Assembly: GCA_021927905.1 (NCBI GenBank)
Contig: BLLK01000019.1
Location: 868,001-932,000, forward strand
Length of the DNA stretch: 64,000 nucleotides
DNA from: Chaetoceros tenuissimus
Taxonomy: Eukaryota; Bacillariophyta; Thalassiosirophyceae; Chaetocerotales; Chaetocerotaceae
Direction: 5' to 3'
Position 1 is the stretch's first letter, and every line of letters starts with the position of its first letter. The notes beneath the pieces were generated by a model. The model was not told the DNA's origin. It saw nothing but the letters and a program-made list of their open reading frames with translations, and did not search any database. This document shows, piece after piece, positions 48,501 to 58,143 of the stretch. Position numbers and translations under genes: made by a program.

Positions 48501-49856
48501 TTCTTCTTCTGATCCTTCATGAGATCTCTTTCTGTCTTTACTGGACTTGGGAGACTCAACTTTCTTTCTTTTGCTTTTGTAGATTGCAATGATATCGATT
48601 TCGTAATCATGCGTATAGATTTCTGACAGCTTGAAACCAAAATGAAAGTCTACATTGTTATCTCCTACGACCTTCTTTGTGATGCTACTCTCAATATGCT
48701 TGCGTAGACTGCTGATCACAGAACAGAAATTTCCAGTTGAATACTGATGAAATCCTTGACTTCTACATACCAAGGCACCGTGCGACGAAGTACTACCTGA
48801 ATGGAGTACAGCATCATCGACCAAGAAGCATAAACCTTCGTGCATGAGCTTTGTAACGAAACCTTTATTACGGTACTCATGTTTGGTCCAATACACCCTG
48901 ATAGTTGCATCTTTTTTCTTTAAACCAGTGAATTCATAAACAAACAAGGAACAAATTTCATCACTCAGAGAGCCTACAAAGATGTAGTTCTTATCATTTG
49001 CGAGGACTGCCTCGAGATGACGATATGGAATAGGATTGTTTCCTCCATGACCCCATACCCCCTCTGTCAAACTTGAAGTTAAGATTGCCTTGGTATCTTG
49101 ACTACCTTGATGAATTTGAATCTTCATTTTTTCAAGGTCTTCAAAGAGAATATGGGCAATTTGTGGTTCCTCAGGACTGCAAAGGTTGACAAAGGAATTC
49201 ATAGCAGTTGATTTAGATGGTGGGGATAAGGATACTTGGCGTACTCCAATAGATCTTGAAAGATGGGCGACCTTCTTCAATACTTTTTTATAAGTTGTTT
49301 TGTCACCAGCATGATTGTGTGGATCTTTTGGCACGCTTGTTACAGCAATGTACATACTGTTTTTTGCTTCTTCATCGGGCGGAGAAGATAACCATTTGCG
49401 TCGCTCTCCTCCTTCCTTCTTAGCAGGATATGTCCAAAGGTTACATGTAATAATGCGCCATGAGCATCCACATTTGATGGTATTCTTTTTCTTGTAAGGG
49501 TCCTTTTCACCTTTCTTTTCTCTTGGATTCCCGAACATGGTACATTGAAAACTTGTGCTACTGTCACATACCCAAGAAAATTTAAAGTCGGAAGCCGTGC
49601 AGAAATGTGTAAATTTCCGCTCAAACTCCTTCCGCTCCCAAACAGAGCCAGGGGGGAAACAGCACTCAGCCTTCTGTTCCAAGGTCTTACCTTCAAGATT
49701 CATTGCTTCATTTACGTCCATACCTTCTGGAGGCTCATTTTCAAAGAATTTTGACTTGAATAAAACATCTTCGACATCTGGAATAGCATCCAAAATGTCG
49801 GTTGGTACCTTATGACCATGGACTCCAGTGAACTTAATTGAATGTTCACGGACCAT
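48447..49856 (-). CDS. FAR1/MULE-type zinc-finger plus GNAT acetyltransferase-like protein
   Basis: A 469-aa single exon from the ATG at 49856. The N-terminal part reads FPPGSVWERKEFERKFTHFC, then FSWVCDS, IKCGCSWRIITCNLW and DPHNHAGDKT: a Cys...Cys...HxH pattern with the WERKEF-type entry helix that fits the FAR1/FHY3 or WRKY-GCM1 finger of Mutator-like transposases. From GVRQVSLSPPSKSTAMNSF the sequence follows the neighbour at 46204 almost word for word through the GNAT domain (WTKHEYRNKGFVTKLMHEGL), but the PAH domain and Gln/Pro linker are absent. Alignment is about 90% in the shared part by eye, so the duplication is recent. It probably binds DNA and acetylates nearby protein. Confidence 0.65.
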   Translation of the reverse strand: MVREHSIKFTGVHGHKVPTDILDAIPDVEDVLFKSKFFENEPPEGMDVNEAMNLEGKTLEQKAECCFPPGSVWERKEFERKFTHFCTASDFKFSWVCDSSTSFQCTMFGNPREKKGEKDPYKKKNTIKCGCSWRIITCNLWTYPAKKEGGERRKWLSSPPDEEAKNSMYIAVTSVPKDPHNHAGDKTTYKKVLKKVAHLSRSIGVRQVSLSPPSKSTAMNSFVNLCSPEEPQIAHILFEDLEKMKIQIHQGSQDTKAILTSSLTEGVWGHGGNNPIPYRHLEAVLANDKNYIFVGSLSDEICSLFVYEFTGLKKKDATIRVYWTKHEYRNKGFVTKLMHEGLCFLVDDAVLHSGSTSSHGALVCRSQGFHQYSTGNFCSVISSLRKHIESSITKKVVGDNNVDFHFGFKLSEIYTHDYEIDIIAIYKSKRKKVESPKSSKDRKRSHEGSEEEAQNTKITSMYVSHYLIT

Positions 49857-50477
49857 TTTGAATATATGAAACACTATTATTTGATTTATGAATTTCGATG
49901 ATTATGAATGGCGAAACTATTCCCCACGGTGGGTCTATTCTGGCGAAGCTACTCTCCACGGCGTGTCTCTTCTTTGTGAACTGTCGATTTTTTTAATTTT
50001 CTTTACTTGAAAGAGCTCAACCTCAACACCAGCTAACTTAGGGGATATGAGGGTTTTCATAGATAGACATGTTTGGACAGATTTTCAGTAGTGATGTAGT
50101 GTGGAACATAGATCGATGTGATCTTTGTATTTCATATTATTCAATATGTAAACGTATTTCGCTTCCCAAAGAAACTACTTTAGATTTACTTCGTTCATTG
50201 ATTTAACAGAGTTAAGGCATTGAGCCTCTTCGTTCTTTTCCGCGTGCTTTATATATCGGTGGGGATGGAACTGGACCACAGCTTTTCTTTTGAAGGAGCA
50301 CTTCTACATATTCTTTTGACAATGTCATTGTATATTTCAACATATTTGAGAAATACGGAATTTAGGACCAGTCGAAAATTAGTAATTGGATTAGATTATC
50401 GCGGTTATTACTTGCTCTCGTGCGAATGATTGTATATGTAAAAGAAATGTATATAGAACGTGGGTGCCTCCAAATTT
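49857..50477. other. Intergenic interval with second copy of the duplicated flank
   Basis: 49980-50135 repeats 48355-48500 with about three quarters identity by eye. It may mark a lost third GNAT copy or the original unit of tandem duplication. Confidence 0.5.
49980..50135. repeat. Direct repeat copy 2 of GNAT 3' flank
   Basis: Second copy of the repeat at 48355-48500. The block GATGTGATCTTTGTATTTC is the best preserved part; a shorter echo (GTGATCTTTGTATTTTTTT) lies near 54080. Confidence 0.6.
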
Positions 50478-52183
50478 TCAACTCCAAGGGCTTCCCTCTT
50501 TCGTCATTTTATTTCTTCGGAAATTCCCATTCCTTACTATTGGAATTGGATGAGGTAACAGGTCTGTTATCCAATCTCTCTTGTCCCTTCGAACTCTTTC
50601 TGCCGAAAAGTATTTCAATAGCATGGACAATGCCGTCATAAGAAGAAGTGACAACAACAGTTGGACTCGAAGTAGGACTACTGGGAGGTGGATGAGTCGG
50701 AAAGTTTGTTGGTACTTCAGTTGGAGGACTTGAAGATGCTGCACCTCCACCACATGCACAGCCATGTTTGCTGTAACACCATTCTCATCTGCGCAGCAAT
50801 CTCCCCAATTCTCACAATTTGATCCTTCAGCATACCATGTACAATTGAAATCTTCGCCATCTGCATCGTGCCAGTCGAGAGGTGTATCAGTACATTCAAA
50901 TGACGGAGCACTTGTAGTTGAAGGAGTACTTGTAGGAAAAACAGAACTTGTGGTTGTAGGGAAACTTGTAGGTGAAGGAGTATTTGAAGATCCGTCACCT
51001 CCGCCACATACACAACATGCCATGTTTGCTGTAACACCATTCTCATCTGCGCAGCAATCTCCAAAAACTTCGCAATTTGATCCTTCAGCATACCATGTAC
51101 AATTGAAATCTTCGCCATCTGCATCGTGCCAGTCCAGAGGTGTATCAGTACATTCAAATAATGGAGCAGGACTTGGGGTAGGCGGAGCTGTATAGCCCTC
51201 ACAGAAATCTGGCCTTGGGGTGCTATGTCCGCTGCAGATTGTATCCCTAATCCAATTCCACTGACTTGATATCTTTGCATAAACGCCAGGATACTCGGGA
51301 TGTGCGCAATCTTCTCCCCACGACACTATTCCTACAAGCGTATTGTTCTCTCTATCCATTAATGGACCTCCAGAGTCCCCATTGCACGAATCTTGACCAG
51401 GGTCCGCTGCACACATCATGTTGTTTGTAACATCAAAAATATGGTCTTCGTAGTTACTCACACAGATGGAATGAGGCACATATTTTACTTCTACATGAAA
51501 CAATTCTTCTGGATAGTAAGGTGCAGTTGGATCTTGTCTTCCAAACCCAACAGTCCAGAGAGATTTACTAGAACTGTAGGATGAGACGAGGTTGTTGCTA
51601 TCCATAGATACAGGAGTGATAGTAGATCTTCTTTCGAGCTTCACCAATGCAAAATCGTTTTCACTATTTGTAAAGGTGAGAAAAGTTTTCCTTGTGAGTT
51701 TTTTTTTCATATGAAAAGTTTCAGAATCTCCTTCATACGAAGTTCCACTTACACAATAAAGTACTCTGGATGAACAATTGGCTGTCCACTCATGGCAATC
51801 AGTTCACTTGGCTGTCCACAATTTTCACTTGTATTACAAAGAGAACCAATATCAAATGCATTGAAGCTACCTACGCAATGAGCTGCAGTTAGAACATACT
51901 CAGGCGCAACAAGCATTCCTCCACATCCACCCCAAATATCATCAATCATAGCACTAGCAAACCATGGATAAGTGCCTTGTGATGCAGGATCACCGCCAAT
52001 GATTGCAACAATATCTTTGTTTGAATTCAATAAATCAAGCTTGCTAGTAACATCAGGTTCCACCAAAGAAATATCATCTATATTCTTTTCCAATGTTTTT
52101 TCTTTCGCCAACTTCGCATTGCAACTGCCTACCAAAGTCCATACTAGGACGATAGCAGAAGATACACCTACTTTTGAAAACAT
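50478..52183 (-). CDS. Secreted trypsin-like serine protease with tandem Cys-rich domains
   Basis: Exons 52183-51753 and 51663-50478 with an 89-nt intron. A signal peptide (SSAIVLVWTLVGSCNA) and propeptide precede IIGGDPASQGTYPWFASAM, the usual activation site. The triad is present: His in VLTAAHCVG, Asp in ENDFALVKL (joined across the intron), Ser in DSCNGDSGGPLMD, with the S1 region IVSWGEDCAHPEYPGVYA. The C terminus has two nearly identical copies of a Cys-rich unit (FECTDTPLDWHDADGEDFNC ... GVTANMACCVCGGG) joined by a Thr/Ser/Pro linker. In the second copy 4 nt are missing after GTTACAGCAAACATGGC; the frame shifts and ends at 50478. In the other frame the unit ends CACGGG and stops at 50510. 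This is an allele, pseudogenising change or sequence error. Confidence 0.85.
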
Positions 52184-52758
52184 GATAAACTTTTTCTTTT
52201 GATGATATTTCTTACTTTGAATTTTTATGAGGAGGAGAATTCGCCATGAAATCATGGAAAATCAGCTGTATCTCGAAACAAGGTTCAAAATGTTCGTGGA
52301 AGATCAAACTGTTCATCGAACCCTTCTCATTTGGTCATGACTTTCAAGAATAGGTCGTACCTTGGAATAAAAGTGAGAGAGTAGAGCTAGATCTAGTATC
52401 ATAGCACTTCATTTCAACTATAGAATTACCATTATTTTTCGGTGATGAGTCCCATTTCGCATTGCTTCGCATCATCAATCATGTGAAAATGCGAACCCAA
52501 AAATAAGTGTCAAAGGCAATCGTATTTAGACCATTGACAGGAGTCGAACATAATTAAATTCATACAATGACAGAGAGAATAGACCTTTGTGGTAGCTCTT
52601 GAAGTGCCTTTGAGGCACTTGAGTTCTCTCTAATTCTTCAATGTTCCCAAACAATCGTCCTGGAAACAATCCCGAAGCGTCTTTCGAAATAGACTATAAT
52701 TCGAACATCGCATAAATTAAAGTTTTCTCGGAAAGAATCTATTTACAAAGCAGCCAAT
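52184..52758. other. Divergent promoter interval
   Basis: Between the protease and a multi-pass membrane protein. GCCTTTGAGGCACTTGAG near 52610 is a short palindrome-like motif. No gene is seen. Confidence 0.4.
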
Positions 52759-53585
52759 ATGACCTCTGACGAAAGTATGAATCTCAATCGTAGAAAGCTT
52801 CAAGTTCTTGCAGTTTCTTTTACCAAGTTGCTTTTTGGTATTCTTTTCCTCGTTGGTTCCATCTATACGCATACCGATTTACTTCTCAAACTTGGCAAAG
52901 TCTGTGATGGCTCTATTTCATGCGTTGTAGATTTCATGAGTGGTTTTCTATTGGCAGGTGCAGGATTCCTTTTAGTTTCTGTGATTATTGAGGGTGTGAT
53001 TACAGGCTATGAAGGAATCTATGGAACATTTCTCAACTCCATTGGTAGTATGCTACTCTTTGGAGCCATTGCTGCAGAGTTGGAAGCTGGAAGACTAGGA
53101 ATTAATGCACAGAAAATCCCCAACTTGATTGGAGGTCTATGGACAACTGCCGGATTCTGCATTATGATTGGTCAAGTTTCTCTTGCATGGTCTCAGAAGT
53201 TCCAAGGGGTTTGGATTACAGTTTCTTACGTAATTTCCTTCATTGGAGCGATCTTTCTCACTGCTGCAGGTGCAATGAGGACTGATCATGCCATTGAAAA
53301 ATACAAAGATATCGAAAAGTATTTCGATACTCTTGCTGGTAAGTTCAATGAATTTTACTATACCTTATTGTAGTTGGCTCGTATTTTCTAAATTTTCCTA
53401 TGATAGACATTATGATTGTTGGATCTATATTCTACATGATTCATTCATTTGTTTATGGATTTGCATTGAGCAATTACAAACTCGACGAAGGATCGAAGAA
53501 AGAAGATAACGGCGGTTCTGAGATTGTGTTTCCAGTGGCTCCTCTTACCCGCGCAAATGCTGAACCTAATCCTAATGCAGTTTAA
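52759..53585 (+). CDS. Multi-pass membrane protein, unknown
   Basis: Exons 52759-53338 and 53407-53585 (68-nt intron) give 252 aa. About six hydrophobic segments are visible: LAVSFTKLLFGILFLVGSIY, GFLLAGAGFLLVSVIIEGVI, LNSIGSMLLFGAIAAELEAG, NLIGGLWTTAGFCIMIGQVS, WITVSYVISFIGAIFLTAAG and, in exon 2, DIMIVGSIFYMIHSFVYGFA. The loops are short and the cytoplasmic end is Lys/Glu/Asn-rich. No channel or transporter signature is recognised. Confidence 0.7.
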
Positions 53586-54196
53586 AGTTCGAAGTCGTTT
53601 TCACTGCTTTTATTTGATTGAAATCTTCTTCACTCGCGGCTACTTGACATAAATTGAGTAATTGATGAATATGCATAATAAATGAGGGCTGCACTAAATC
53701 AGAGGAACAAGAAGCAGCAAAGAAGCCGTTTGTCCTCCTCATGGGCGAATCTATCATGTATCAACAGCAAGACAGCATGTTGAGTTCCTTTCGATTCAAA
53801 TAAATGGCAAGATCGTCTTCCTACATGATCTAGTATGAATCTATGAAGTGTTGGTTATGTGTTGTTGGTTAGTTACAGCTTGAAGTGGCTTTATTCATTA
53901 GTGTAGTTGTTGAAAAACTAGTTTTTTTGTTTTTTTTTTAGAAATTTTTGTGCGAGCTGTGAGAGGGGTCGGCTAAAAACCTGTGAGGGTGGCTGCGGTT
54001 AAAATAAATCGGTAATACACAAAAGAAATTTCTACAGTTTTCCACACAATGTGTGAATTGAAATTGGAAGTCCAAGTATTTATCTACGTGATCTTTGTAT
54101 TTTTTTTCTTATGTAAAGTGATTTTGCTCCACGAAATTATATGTATATATATATTGAGTTGATCGAATATTCAGATTTACTTTCATCCCATACGAC
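53586..54196. other. Intergenic interval
   Basis: Convergent 3' region, with poly-T tracts near 53924-53940 and 54095-54110 and an (AT)n run near 54140. No gene supported. Confidence 0.45.
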
Positions 54197-55726
54197 TTAT
54201 ACAGTGCTACTCTTCATTCTTCTTCCGCGTGCTCTATGCATTGATGGAGTTGGTACTGGGCTAGAACCCTTAGAAGGAGATGCGTAGCCCTTAGAAGGAA
54301 AAGATTGTCCACAACTCCCTTTTGACGGAGCACTTCCTCCGTATCCTTTTGACGGTGCGCTTCCTCCTTGGGTAGGAGAGCCTCCATAGCCTTTAGATAC
54401 TGGTGAGGAAGGAGGGCATAAAGATGACAAAGTTGGGCTCTTGGTCGGACCCATAGTTGGGAAAGGACTTGGAGGGTCGGTGCGAGTGCAGAAAGTGGTA
54501 GAAGTTCCATCACAGAATCCACATGCCGCAGCACAAGATTCTCCGATAGTAGACGCTTCTCTGCAGTCACTGTCAGTATAGCACAGAGTGTTACGTCTCT
54601 GAATGATTCTATTTGGATTCTGATTGATGTATGCACAGTTGACAACTTCATTTGTGTTGGGTAGATTGAAAGTGAAATTATCCTCATCTCCGCATTGACA
54701 GTTATCACAACTGGATTGACAAGCACCTTGTACATCAGCTCTGTCACAGTATTTGGATTCACGAATGTCAGCTCTGTTAGTATTCGCAGTTAGCCACTCA
54801 CAGCCAACAATACTTCCAGTCATTTCCAGCATGAACTCGAAGAGAGAGTTATCTTGGCATTCATCGTCGTCCGGGACAACTGGAACATTAGGATCTGGAA
54901 TAATATCAAAAGCAGTGCATGCTACTTCTAGCTCATCAGTACCATAAAGCTGGAAAGAGTTGAAAAGATTGTCTTCACCAAGTCCAAGTACGAGCTCTTG
55001 ACCACTAGGACCTGCAATGAAAACGTTTCTAGATTCGTCGAAGACTATAGAAGAATTGCCAATGTTATCACAGTGGGTAAGGAATAAGTTTCTACCAGCC
55101 CATGTAAGGCATAGATTTTCATTGGAATGCAAAGCTAAGGATGCAGAGCCAGTTTGGACAAAGAGTTGATTCTGACTAGATGAGCATGGCCTAGCTCTCA
55201 AACTTGAGCCAGGGGTAACACTGATAGGCTCGATGCAAAAATCTCTTGCAGAATCATCAAAGTCGCACAAACTCATGATTCTGAATGATGGAGAAGCTGT
55301 CGGAGCCAAAGTAGACAATAAAGTAGGCGGTCCTGTCACGGTAGAATCAACTTCACTTGGAGAGGAAGTTGGAGGTGCGAAGCATCTATTACTTCCAGCG
55401 TTGAGAGTGGTTCCTTCCGGACAGATGCATCCATCCCTGTTGGCATTATGTACGAAAGTATTTTCGCAAACACAGACAGCTGCACCATCAACAACAGTAC
55501 ATTCACCTGCGTTATTGCAGTTGTTGTTTCTGCACGGATCGATAGGTGCTGGTGCCGGTTCATCACAAATGCCAAGCTCTTGGCACCTGTAGTAAGGATC
55601 GTTTGGATCAATCTCATCACCACAACCTCCATCCAAGAATGCACAAGGAGGCAACTCATCTCCAAGAACGGAGGAAGCAAAGGAGAGGTAGAAGAATGCT
55701 TGAGTAGTAGAAAGTAGGAATTTCAT
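54197..55726 (-). CDS. Secreted Cys-rich protein with EGF-like and lectin-like regions and SKGYGGS tail
   Basis: A 509-aa single exon. A signal peptide (TTQAFFYLSFASSVLG) is followed by an EGF-like unit (NNNCNNAGECTVVDGAAVCV to CICPEGTTLNAG). A Thr/Ser/Pro linker leads to a region (about residues 148-270) resembling a ricin-type beta-trefoil: ARPCSSSQNQLFVQTGSASL, ENLCLTWAGRNLFLTHCDNI. Two Cys-rich ShK-like units follow (CEWLTANTNRADIRESKYC; CAYINQNPNRIIQRRNTLCY). The C terminus has SKGYGGS/PSKGYGGSAPSK repeats. It is probably an extracellular matrix or cell-wall protein that binds glycans. Confidence 0.75.
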   Translation of the reverse strand: MKFLLSTTQAFFYLSFASSVLGDELPPCAFLDGGCGDEIDPNDPYYRCQELGICDEPAPAPIDPCRNNNCNNAGECTVVDGAAVCVCENTFVHNANRDGCICPEGTTLNAGSNRCFAPPTSSPSEVDSTVTGPPTLLSTLAPTASPSFRIMSLCDFDDSARDFCIEPISVTPGSSLRARPCSSSQNQLFVQTGSASLALHSNENLCLTWAGRNLFLTHCDNIGNSSIVFDESRNVFIAGPSGQELVLGLGEDNLFNSFQLYGTDELEVACTAFDIIPDPNVPVVPDDDECQDNSLFEFMLEMTGSIVGCEWLTANTNRADIRESKYCDRADVQGACQSSCDNCQCGDEDNFTFNLPNTNEVVNCAYINQNPNRIIQRRNTLCYTDSDCREASTIGESCAAACGFCDGTSTTFCTRTDPPSPFPTMGPTKSPTLSSLCPPSSPVSKGYGGSPTQGGSAPSKGYGGSAPSKGSCGQSFPSKGYASPSKGSSPVPTPSMHRARGRRMKSSTV

Positions 55727-56595
55727 ATTTGAAAGAGATTGCTGATTTTATGGTATTAGAAGACTGTTTTGATTTTGTTGATAAAGTAATAATGAGTACT
55801 TCTGAAGAGAGGCAAGTTGATGCTTTTATGACTACATGCGTTTGGTACGACAGCAGACTCACCTATTTCTAATGATGTCATGCAATTGTTGTAGTACTTT
55901 CAAAGTAGAAAAAGCAATGACGTCAAAAGCAAAGTACTGATATCACATGATTTCGAAAATGTGATGGTGTTCCAAGGAAGCCTCCGATATTTTACTTAAG
56001 CTAAATTTATATGATGATGAAGAAACGTTGACAGGTCATCTGTCATTGGTCATTCCCAATCCTTCAAAAGATAAAACTGAAAAAAATATTTTCTTCATCA
56101 TAATAAGGCACCTATGTTATGTAGTGCTTCGAGAGGTACAGCCTGCATGACATCAATAATACGTACCTTACATGACATCATTCAAAATACGACGATGTTT
56201 CTAGGTATTCCTGGAACTATAGAAAATAAATAAAATCAAATGTTTTGATTTGATGGGAGTTTTTAGTTGAACCTCTCAAATACAGATTGTAATGCAATAG
56301 TATTTTCCAAAGAGATAGATTCTATTCTGCCATGGTATCAGATACGCATTCATAGGCTTACGTCTTATGAATGAAATAATTTAGTTACGACACGTAAAAA
56401 AGGCATTGGAGTTTTAGACAAAGCATCATTGTGACGATGCGTCTAAAAATGAGAAGAGTCTTTTGAATTGAAAAATGAGAAGCGTGAAAAGTTCATACGA
56501 ATACTCTTTCTGCCAACACATTTTCACATCTATAAATTAAAAAAAAAACATACTTCAATCCTATAGAACTATTTCACTTCTCTAGTCGCATAATT
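55727..56595. other. Divergent promoter interval
   Basis: Between the Cys-rich secreted protein and the reductase. It holds a TGACGTCA palindrome. 56130-56210 has a loose GACATCA repeat (TGCATGACATCAATAATACG, TTACATGACATCATTC). No gene. Confidence 0.45.
55918..55925. promoter_or_regulatory. TGACGTCA (CRE-like) palindrome
   Basis: Perfect palindrome about 190 bp upstream of the ATG of the Cys-rich secreted protein (minus strand). Role inferred from motif only. Confidence 0.45.
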
Positions 56596-57672
56596 ATGAT
56601 CACATTGGAGGCTATCTCAATATCAGGGTTACTACTTCTGCTACTTTCTTCCAAAAGGCGCAACAAAATGTTGACCAATGTTCCTATGAAAGCATACATC
56701 CGAGAAGGGAATCCCGTTGCTCACCTAGCTTTTACGAATCGAGCACAAAAGCCTTTGCTCGATGTAGAAGGCAAAGACAAAAGAAAGGTTCTTGTGAAAG
56801 TTATCTCAGCTTCTATCAACCCATTGGATTACAAAGGTCCGAGGCTTGTAGTTGGTAACCTCGTAGGTATAGACTTTTGTGGAATGGTTACAGAAGTCGG
56901 TAGAGATGCAAGTGTTAAGTTCAAAGTTGGAGACCTAGTCTACGGAAATAACATGGGCACCTTGGCTGAATTCATTTCTGTGCCGATGAATCAAATGGCA
57001 AAAGCCCCAAAGAATTGGGAACCTCACGAATTAGGATGTGTAGCTGTTGCATATCTCGCTCCACTCGCAGCATTAAAGGAAGGAAAGGTATTGGATAGTG
57101 AATACAAAAAGGTTAAATACAAGAATTCAATCCTGGTTATTGGAGCAAGTGGAGGTACAGGCATCGCAACTCTGCAATTGGCAAAGGCTCTTGGTTTCAC
57201 TCGTATCGTTGCCATCTGCTCAAGTAGAAATGAATCTTTTGTAAGGGACAACGGTGCAACAGAAGTAGTGGATTACACACATGAGAAGCAATTGATGCAC
57301 TTTTATGGAGAGAATTTTGGAACCTTTGATATGGTTCTAGACTGTGCTACAAATAGTGGTCATGGTGAAGATTATTGGGATAAAAGTGTCCAACTCTTAA
57401 ACCCCACTGGCAACTATATCGCACTCAATGGACCTCCTTCAAAATGGATGAGATATTTTCTAGGTATACAAAAGTCAAACGCAAAGGTATTACTTGTACT
57501 ATTCAAGAAAACAAGTAAAGATCTAGAGAAAATTATTGAAATTTTGAATCAGACTGGAGCTCGTCCAAAAACTACACGATTTGCATTCGATGAAAAAGGT
57601 ATTGAAAGTGGATTTAAGTTACTCAAGAGTAGAAGAGCAAAAGGAAAGATCGTATTCGACATTGCCTCTTGA
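56596..57672 (+). CDS. Zinc-independent medium-chain dehydrogenase/reductase (quinone-oxidoreductase-like)
   Basis: A 358-aa single exon with an N-terminal hydrophobic helix (AISISGLLLLLLSSKR) as a membrane anchor. The MDR core has VLVKVISASINPLDYKGPRL, VGIDFCGMVTEVGRDASVKF, VGDLVYGNNMGTLAEFISVP, and the NADPH loop ILVIGASGGTGIATLQLAKA. There are no zinc-ligand Cys/His in the usual places, which is typical of the QOR/RTN4IP1 branch. It ends RRAKGKIVFDIAS, the normal MDR C terminus. The likely reaction is NADPH-dependent reduction of a quinone or enone; the substrate is unknown. Confidence 0.87.
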   Translation: MITLEAISISGLLLLLLSSKRRNKMLTNVPMKAYIREGNPVAHLAFTNRAQKPLLDVEGKDKRKVLVKVISASINPLDYKGPRLVVGNLVGIDFCGMVTEVGRDASVKFKVGDLVYGNNMGTLAEFISVPMNQMAKAPKNWEPHELGCVAVAYLAPLAALKEGKVLDSEYKKVKYKNSILVIGASGGTGIATLQLAKALGFTRIVAICSSRNESFVRDNGATEVVDYTHEKQLMHFYGENFGTFDMVLDCATNSGHGEDYWDKSVQLLNPTGNYIALNGPPSKWMRYFLGIQKSNAKVLLVLFKKTSKDLEKIIEILNQTGARPKTTRFAFDEKGIESGFKLLKSRRAKGKIVFDIAS

Positions 57673-58143
57673 AACCTTGCCTTACATTCTATTTTCAATT
57701 ATAGTATTAGTAGCTATACATGCATAGATTATACAAGCGAAAAAGTTCCATACACAGAAATAGCCTGCATCTCATCAAGAATATAATTGATCTATTTAAA
57801 GTAACCGTTCATAGCAGTCCGACTACCTCATTCTATGATTGGTAAATTAGTTTATAAAATATGAGCATTGTTGTGATAAAGAGGAAAGATGAAGTTTCTC
57901 ATTATCCCTTCTCACGTTTGCGTTTAATAATGACAGACGGGGCCTCTTCGCATTTTTCAAGATTCCAATGACGATAACAGTGACGTCAATCTAAATAGGC
58001 TTATTGACATGTCGTAGCAAATGACTTTTGGCGAAGAAGCAGAGGAAAAGGGATCCTTTCAGAAGAAAAAGAAGACAGCATAATTTCATTTCTATTCAAC
58101 AATTTACACATGTAATACAACATTTGCAGCGCCTTTAGTAGCT
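57673..58143. other. Intergenic interval with CRE-like site
   Basis: 3' flank of the reductase and promoter of the glycosyltransferase; one TGACGTCA palindrome at 57981. Confidence 0.45.
57981..57988. promoter_or_regulatory. TGACGTCA (CRE-like) palindrome
   Basis: Perfect palindrome about 155 bp upstream of the ATG at 58144. bZIP/CO2-cAMP response is inferred from the motif. Confidence 0.45.
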
